Of a DNA stretch of 26,012 bases, positions 21,969-26,012 are shown in pieces. Under the pieces are notes generated by a model. It worked only from the letters and a program-made list of their open reading frames with translations. It was not told where the DNA came from and ran no database searches. The stretch's first letter is position 1. Every line of letters begins with the position of its first letter. Source of the stretch: CAZAXU01 sp964489245 (GTDB lineage Bacteria; Bacteroidota; Bacteroidia; Flavobacteriales; Flavobacteriaceae); the NCBI GenBank assembly GCA_964489245.1, contig CAZAXU010000028.1, forward strand, positions 1 through 26,012, read 5' to 3'. The translations under genes were made by a program, and so were the position numbers.

Positions 21969-21997
21969 TTTTAAGCTTAAACCATTACTAAAGTCCT
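21951..21997 (+). promoter_or_regulatory. Antiterminator pairing of the Phe/Tyr attenuator
   Basis: GGGACTTT at 21951-21958, inside the leader frame, can pair with AAAGTCCT at 21990-21997 (8 bp, one G-U). The latter is the 5' arm of the terminator. The 3' arm of the terminator carries the same GGGACTTT string, so the two structures are mutually exclusive. A ribosome stalled at the early Phe/Tyr codons would leave 21951-21958 free and favour readthrough. Confidence 0.75.
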
Positions 21998-22019
21998 GAG
22001 AAATCGGGACTTTTTTTTT
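21990..22019 (+). terminator. Attenuator terminator upstream of pheA
   Basis: AAAGTCCTGA (21990-21999), a GAAA tetraloop (22000-22003) and TCGGGACTTT (22004-22013) form a 10-bp stem with one G-U. A nine-base T run (22011-22019) follows. The pheA ATG is 20 nt further on. Strong intrinsic terminator located before, not after, its operon. Confidence 0.88.
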
Positions 22020-22039
22020 ATTGAAAAATTATATAAAAG

Positions 22040-22861
22040 ATGAAGATAGGAATTCAAGGAACAATCGGCTCATTTCATTATGAAGCGGCAAAAAATATTT
22101 TCGGAACAAAACATGAGTTTGTTGAATGTATGGATTTTAACGAAATTCCAATACTTCTCAAGCAAAACAAAATCGGTAAGGGAGTCATGGCTATTGAAAA
22201 CACCATTGCCGGAGCCATTTTGCCCAACTACTCTTTAATAGACGAATACGATTTGCATGTTTGCGGCGAACATTATTTGCCTATACAACATCATCTTATG
22301 GCGCTTCCCAAGCAAAATATTCAGGATATTAAAGAAGTTTGGAGTCACCCGATGGCGCTTTTACAATGTAGGAAATTTTTTAGAAAACATCCGTATATCA
22401 AATTGGTTGAAGAGAAAGATACAGCGGAAATGGCAAAAATCATCCAGCAAAAACAACTGAAAGGAATTGCTGCCATCGCCGGCTATGAAGCAGCAAAAAT
22501 CTACCGACTTGAAATGATTGCCAAAAGTATTCAAACCAATCAAATCAATGCTACACGTTTTGTGGTTTTGGATAAAAACAATGGACAATCAAAACAAGAT
22601 TTTAACAAGGCATCTATTCGTTTCAAACTGTCTCATGAAGCCGGAAGCTTGGTCGGTATTTTACAAATTTTTAATGATTACAAACTGAATATGAGCAAGA
22701 TACAATCGCTTCCCATTGTTGATAAACCTTGGGAATATGCCTTTTTTGTAGATCTGTTGATTGAAGACCAAGAAACCTATCAAATTGCCATGTATAAAGT
22801 GGCTCAGAAAGTATTGGAATTAAAAATTCTGGGAGAGTATAAATCCGGCAGGAAAATGTAA
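22040..22861 (+). CDS. pheA: Prephenate dehydratase with ACT domain
   Basis: PheA decarboxylates and dehydrates prephenate to phenylpyruvate. The 273-residue protein has the catalytic domain at about 1-180 (IGIQGTIGSFHYEAA, MAIENTIAGAI at 50-60 and the key TRF motif T172-R173-F174). The ACT regulatory domain lies at 192-270 (AGSLVGILQIF). In the ACT domain the usual ESRP motif that helps bind Phe reads QSLP (I221-QSLP), followed by WEYAFFVD. No chorismate mutase is fused here; that activity sits on the last gene of the operon. It is the first structural gene behind the Phe/Tyr attenuator, and the aminotransferase follows after 12 nt. Confidence 0.96.
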   Translation: MKIGIQGTIGSFHYEAAKNIFGTKHEFVECMDFNEIPILLKQNKIGKGVMAIENTIAGAILPNYSLIDEYDLHVCGEHYLPIQHHLMALPKQNIQDIKEVWSHPMALLQCRKFFRKHPYIKLVEEKDTAEMAKIIQQKQLKGIAAIAGYEAAKIYRLEMIAKSIQTNQINATRFVVLDKNNGQSKQDFNKASIRFKLSHEAGSLVGILQIFNDYKLNMSKIQSLPIVDKPWEYAFFVDLLIEDQETYQIAMYKVAQKVLELKILGEYKSGRKM

Positions 22862-22873
22862 ACCAACAGTATT

Positions 22874-24013
22874 ATGAAATCATCAAAACGATTAGAACAT
22901 ATCAACGAATATTATTTTTCAACCAAACTCAAAGAAATATCCGATTTGCAACAACAAGGAAAAAACATCATTAATCTTGGCATCGGCAGTCCTGATTTGC
23001 CTCCGCCAAAAGAGGTTATCGATGCGCTAAAAACCGCCATTGCACAAGATGATAAGCATTCATATCAAAACTATCGGGGTATTGCTGAATTTCGTTTGGC
23101 AATTTCTGACTTCTACTGCAAACATTATAAAGTCAGACTAAATCCTGAAACAGAAGTGCTTCCTTTAATGGGTTCTAAAGAGGGCATCATGCACATTTCC
23201 ATGACTTTTTTGAACAAAGGAGACAAAGTGCTTCTTCCCGACCCCGGATATATGACTTACGCTGCTGCAAGTTTGCTTGCGGGAGGAAAACCAATCTATT
23301 ATGCCCTAAATGAAAAAAATAATTGGCTACCCGATTTGGAGCAACTTGAAAAACAAGATTTATCCAAAGTCAAATTGATGTGGATTAACTATCCGCATAT
23401 GCCCACAGGTGCCACTGCAAGCAAAATGCATTTTCAGGCTATTATAGACTTTGCCAAACAACACGATATTCTGATAATCAATGACAATCCATACAGTTTT
23501 ATCTTGAACAAGAATTATTTGAGCATCTTAAAAGTTTCAGGAGCAAGAAATCATGCTCTTGAGCTCAACTCTTTAAGCAAATCTCATAATATGGCCGGAT
23601 GGCGTGTCGGGATGTTAGTGGGCAGCAAAAAACATATAGATAGTGTGATGAAGTTCAAAAGTAATATGGACAGTGGCATGTTCTATGGCACACAACAAGC
23701 AGCAATAGCCGCATTGAATATGCCGGATAAATGGTATCAAAAAATCAATAAAATCTATAGCAGAAGAAAAAAAATCGCACTAAAAATTCTCGACAGAATC
23801 AATGCCGGAACGCAAGCCGATACCGCAGGCATGTTTGTCTGGGCAAAATTGCCGAAAGGTGTTTCATCAAAAGAAATGAGCGACAAATTGCTCTATGAAA
23901 AAAACATTTTTGTTGCTCCCGGATTTATCTTTGGAAAAAATTCAGATAATTATATCAGAATATCACTAAGCGTAAATGAAAAACTATTGACAAAAGCATT
24001 GGAAAGACTATGA
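22874..24013 (+). CDS. Class I/II aminotransferase (aromatic-pathway)
   Basis: This 379-residue fold-type I PLP enzyme has LGIGSPDLPPP at 35-45, GSKEGIMH at 100-107, and DPGYMTYAAA. The Schiff-base lysine is K236 in SLSKSHNMAGWRVG, and the C-terminal Arg is in YIRISLS. The NNPTG loop found in most relatives reads HMPTG (P174-H-M-P-T-G). It resembles AspC and LL-diaminopimelate aminotransferases. Its position between pheA and tyrA suggests that it converts phenylpyruvate and 4-hydroxyphenylpyruvate to Phe and Tyr. It could also aminate prephenate. The stop overlaps the tyrA start (ATGA), so translation is coupled. Substrate choice is inferred from context only. Confidence 0.88.
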   Translation: MKSSKRLEHINEYYFSTKLKEISDLQQQGKNIINLGIGSPDLPPPKEVIDALKTAIAQDDKHSYQNYRGIAEFRLAISDFYCKHYKVRLNPETEVLPLMGSKEGIMHISMTFLNKGDKVLLPDPGYMTYAAASLLAGGKPIYYALNEKNNWLPDLEQLEKQDLSKVKLMWINYPHMPTGATASKMHFQAIIDFAKQHDILIINDNPYSFILNKNYLSILKVSGARNHALELNSLSKSHNMAGWRVGMLVGSKKHIDSVMKFKSNMDSGMFYGTQQAAIAALNMPDKWYQKINKIYSRRKKIALKILDRINAGTQADTAGMFVWAKLPKGVSSKEMSDKLLYEKNIFVAPGFIFGKNSDNYIRISLSVNEKLLTKALERL

Positions 24014-24852
24014 AAAAAATAGGCATTATCGGAACCGGACTCATTGGCGGCTCATTTGCTTTGGCACTAAAAAAAGCATATAACAGTGAAATCTACGGAC
24101 AAGACAAACAACACCTGCAGAAAGCCATGCAGCTCAAGCTCACGGATCAAACCCTTACGGATAAAAACCTAAAACAAATGGATGCGGTGATTATTGCCAC
24201 ACCCGTGCAAACAATTCCTGAAATTGCCAAAAATGTACTCGAACAAATATCTGAAGATTGTCTGGTATTTGATGTGGGCTCTACCAAACAAAACATAGCT
24301 CTTCAAGTAAAAAACCATCCGATGCGAAAAAATTTTTTATTGGCACATCCCATTGCCGGAACCGAATATTCAGGACCGCAAGCTGCTTTTGAAACACTTT
24401 TCAAAGGAAAAATAAACATAATCTGTGATGAGGAAATGACCGAACAAAGAATATTGAAAAAAGCAAAAAAACTGTTTAACGATTTGAAGATGACTCTCAT
24501 TTCAATGAACAGCGCCGAACACGACAAGCATATTGCTTATGTCTCTCACCTGTCTCATATCAGTTCTTTTATGCTGGGAAAAACCGTTATGGATTTGGAA
24601 AAAGACGAAAAAAATATTTTTCAAATGGCGGGAAGCGGATTTGCATCGACCGTTCGTTTGGCAAAAAGCTCCCCAAACACTTGGAGTCCTATTTTTTTGG
24701 AAAACAAAAAACATATTCTTCAATCCCTGGATGAATATATCGATAATTTAAACCGATTTAAAATCATGCTGTATCGTGGGAACAAACAAAAAATCAAGGA
24801 GACTTTGCAAGAAATAAACCATATCGAAAAAATAATTGATCAGATTAAATAG
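24010..24852 (+). CDS. tyrA: Prephenate dehydrogenase
   Basis: TyrA oxidatively decarboxylates prephenate to 4-hydroxyphenylpyruvate for tyrosine. The 280-residue protein has the Rossmann motif IIGTGLIGGS at 6-15, ATPVQTIP, and VFDVGSTKQNI at 86-96. H113 in LAHPIAGTEYSGP is the catalytic His region. HIAYVSHLSHISSF has H180 and H183, and MAGSGFASTVRLA follows. There is no ACT domain and no fused chorismate mutase, so feedback must act elsewhere or through the attenuator. It begins inside the aminotransferase stop codon (4-nt overlap) and the DAHP synthase gene follows after 29 nt. NAD versus NADP use is not determined. Confidence 0.95.
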   Translation: MKKIGIIGTGLIGGSFALALKKAYNSEIYGQDKQHLQKAMQLKLTDQTLTDKNLKQMDAVIIATPVQTIPEIAKNVLEQISEDCLVFDVGSTKQNIALQVKNHPMRKNFLLAHPIAGTEYSGPQAAFETLFKGKINIICDEEMTEQRILKKAKKLFNDLKMTLISMNSAEHDKHIAYVSHLSHISSFMLGKTVMDLEKDEKNIFQMAGSGFASTVRLAKSSPNTWSPIFLENKKHILQSLDEYIDNLNRFKIMLYRGNKQKIKETLQEINHIEKIIDQIK

Positions 24853-24881
24853 ACATAAATTTTATTCTTTAACCTATTGAT

Positions 24882-25961
24882 ATGAAAACAAAAAAATTCA
24901 ATTCTTGGCTGAAGCAAATCACAACTGAATATCCGTTGATGATTGCTGGGCCTTGCAGTGCAGAAACCGAAGAACAAGTGCTTGAAACCGCAAAAAACAT
25001 GAAAGACAAGCGCATTCAGGTTTTTCGTGCCGGCGTTTGGAAACCCCGCACACGTCCCGGAAGTTTTGAAGGCGTTGGAGAAAAAGCTCTGCCTTGGCTC
25101 AAGCGTGTGAAAGAAGAAACCGGAATGAAAATTGCCATTGAAATTGCCAATGCACAACATGCCGCCTTGGCGCTGAAATATGATATCGATCTTTTATGGA
25201 TCGGTGCCAGAACTTCAGTCAATCCGTTTGCCGTTCAAGAAATTGCCGATGCCATTAAAGGTACTCACAAAACCATTCTGATAAAAAATCCCATTAATCC
25301 GGATTTATCATTGTGGATTGGTGCCGTTGAAAGATTTTATCAGGTTGGCATCGAAAATTTGGGCGTGATTCACCGTGGTTTTTCCACTTTCAGACCCGGA
25401 AGCTACCGAAATGAACCCAACTGGCAAATTGCCTTGGATTTCAAACGTCAATATCCTGATATTCCAATGATTATAGATCCTTCTCATATCTGTGGGCGCA
25501 GGGATTGTATTTATGACATTTCTCAAATGGCTCTAGACCTTCAATATCAGGGGTTTATGATTGAAACACACATCAATCCAAATGAGGCATGGAGCGATGC
25601 CAAACAACAAGTAACCCCCAAAAACCTATTGAGAATCATCGATAGACTGTGCTTGAGAAAACAAAGTTTTATCGACCCCGAAGCCATTGATAAGTTGGAA
25701 TTCTACAGACAAAATATCAACCAATTGGATGAAGAGCTTCTTGAAATTTTATCGGAACGTATGAAATATGCACAAGAAATAGGACGAATTAAACAGGAAA
25801 AAAACGTTGCTGTTCTGCAAACTGCCCGTTGGGAACAAATTGTTCAAAAAGTATTGACACTCGGAAGAAAAAAAGAACTAAGTGAAAAATTTATCCACCG
25901 AATTTTTAAAGCCATCCACCAAGAAAGTATCGAAAAACAAGAAAAGATTTTGAAAAAGTAA
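24882..25961 (+). CDS. Bifunctional DAHP synthase / chorismate mutase
   Basis: This 359-residue fusion joins the first enzyme of the shikimate route to chorismate mutase. The N-terminal class Iβ DAHP synthase (about 1-260) has GPCSAE at 23-28 with metal Cys C25. KPRT follows at 54-57, IGAR at 107-110, KNP at 135-137, HRG at 164-166 and DPSH at 199-202. A C-terminal AroQ-type chorismate mutase covers about 268-359. R276, R293, K304, R316, S349 and Q353 fall at the same spacing as E. coli R11, R28, K39, R51, S84 and Q88. In such fusions the mutase domain can serve as a sensor for prephenate or chorismate feedback. The gene ends the attenuated operon, completing a route from entry to both aromatic amino acids. 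Confidence 0.95.
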   Translation: MKTKKFNSWLKQITTEYPLMIAGPCSAETEEQVLETAKNMKDKRIQVFRAGVWKPRTRPGSFEGVGEKALPWLKRVKEETGMKIAIEIANAQHAALALKYDIDLLWIGARTSVNPFAVQEIADAIKGTHKTILIKNPINPDLSLWIGAVERFYQVGIENLGVIHRGFSTFRPGSYRNEPNWQIALDFKRQYPDIPMIIDPSHICGRRDCIYDISQMALDLQYQGFMIETHINPNEAWSDAKQQVTPKNLLRIIDRLCLRKQSFIDPEAIDKLEFYRQNINQLDEELLEILSERMKYAQEIGRIKQEKNVAVLQTARWEQIVQKVLTLGRKKELSEKFIHRIFKAIHQESIEKQEKILKK

Positions 25962-25977
25962 GAAGACGTAATGAGAG

Positions 25978-26012
25978 TTGAAAGTTTGTAAAGTTGAAAG
26001 TTTGTAAAGTTG
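25978..26012. repeat. Octamer tandem repeat cut off by the window edge
   Basis: TTGAAAGT and TTGTAAAG alternate: two full 16-bp units (25978-25993 and 25994-26009) and the start of a third. It begins 17 bp after the DAHP synthase gene and continues off the edge. Such repeats can change length by slippage; no coding frame is apparent. Confidence 0.8.

Noticed and set aside
21971..21980. TTAAGCTTAA palindrome within the attenuator
   Set aside because: It has no loop room to form a stable hairpin and is easily explained by AT-rich chance; not needed for the attenuator model.
25891..25899. TTATCCACC, one mismatch from a DnaA box
   Set aside because: Isolated, inside the DAHP synthase/chorismate mutase coding sequence, far from dnaA, and mismatched at the last base.
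1..26012. Search for mobile elements, CRISPR arrays, defence islands, tRNA or rRNA genes
   Set aside because: No transposase, integrase, repeat-spacer pattern or RNA gene signature was seen; gene content is ordinary core metabolism and envelope maintenance.

Overview
The window is a 26 kb stretch of an AT-rich chromosome from a member of the Bacteroidota, most likely a flavobacterium-like lineage. Three things point there. Several upstream regions carry the Bacteroidota promoter signature (a -7 box TAnnTTTG, sometimes with a TTG/TTTG -33 box about 19-21 nt upstream). Classical Shine-Dalgarno sites are nearly absent. Many proteins have Bacteroidota-style features: a Tgt without zinc cysteines, a DAHP synthase fused to a C-terminal chorismate mutase, PheA with QSLP in place of ESRP, and LptG next to tgt. 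The region is dense core genome. No tRNA, rRNA, CRISPR, transposase or phage gene is visible.

Left arm (about 200-10900): every gene is on the minus strand, read right to left. The order is a YbgC thioesterase, pdxJ with an esterase, tgt with an LptF/G permease, an EamA transporter, accA with a tiny membrane protein, pepD, glyA, a DUF2853 protein and a short-chain dehydrogenase. Promoter boxes and three minus-strand terminators (two of them firm) divide these into short transcription units.

Centre (10882-17667): transcription diverges at the AT-rich ybgC/dnaA gap. dnaA, a low-molecular-weight tyrosine phosphatase and an RsmI-like methyltransferase run rightward as a tight or overlapping set. 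They converge on a leftward cell-wall block (GNAT acetyltransferase, MltG endolytic transglycosylase, SLT-like lysozyme-fold protein). An HtrA/DegP protease runs rightward and converges on a 3-hydroxyacyl-CoA dehydrogenase.

Right arm (18656-26012): pcm, cinA and a PAP2 phosphatase form a tight rightward set, followed by an MBL-fold hydrolase. Then comes the most striking element. A promoter drives a 25-codon leader peptide with 10 Phe/Tyr codons in an 11-codon stretch. A GNRA-capped intrinsic terminator and an alternative antiterminator pairing follow, and then the operon pheA - aminotransferase - tyrA - DAHP synthase/chorismate mutase. This reads as a ribosome-mediated attenuator sensing both Phe and Tyr charging and controlling the enzymes that make both amino acids.

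Other items of interest are a perfect 31-bp repeat placed at the translation starts of both pdxJ and mltG, the zinc-site-less Tgt, a bidirectional terminator embedded in a coding sequence, and an octamer tandem repeat cut off by the right edge.
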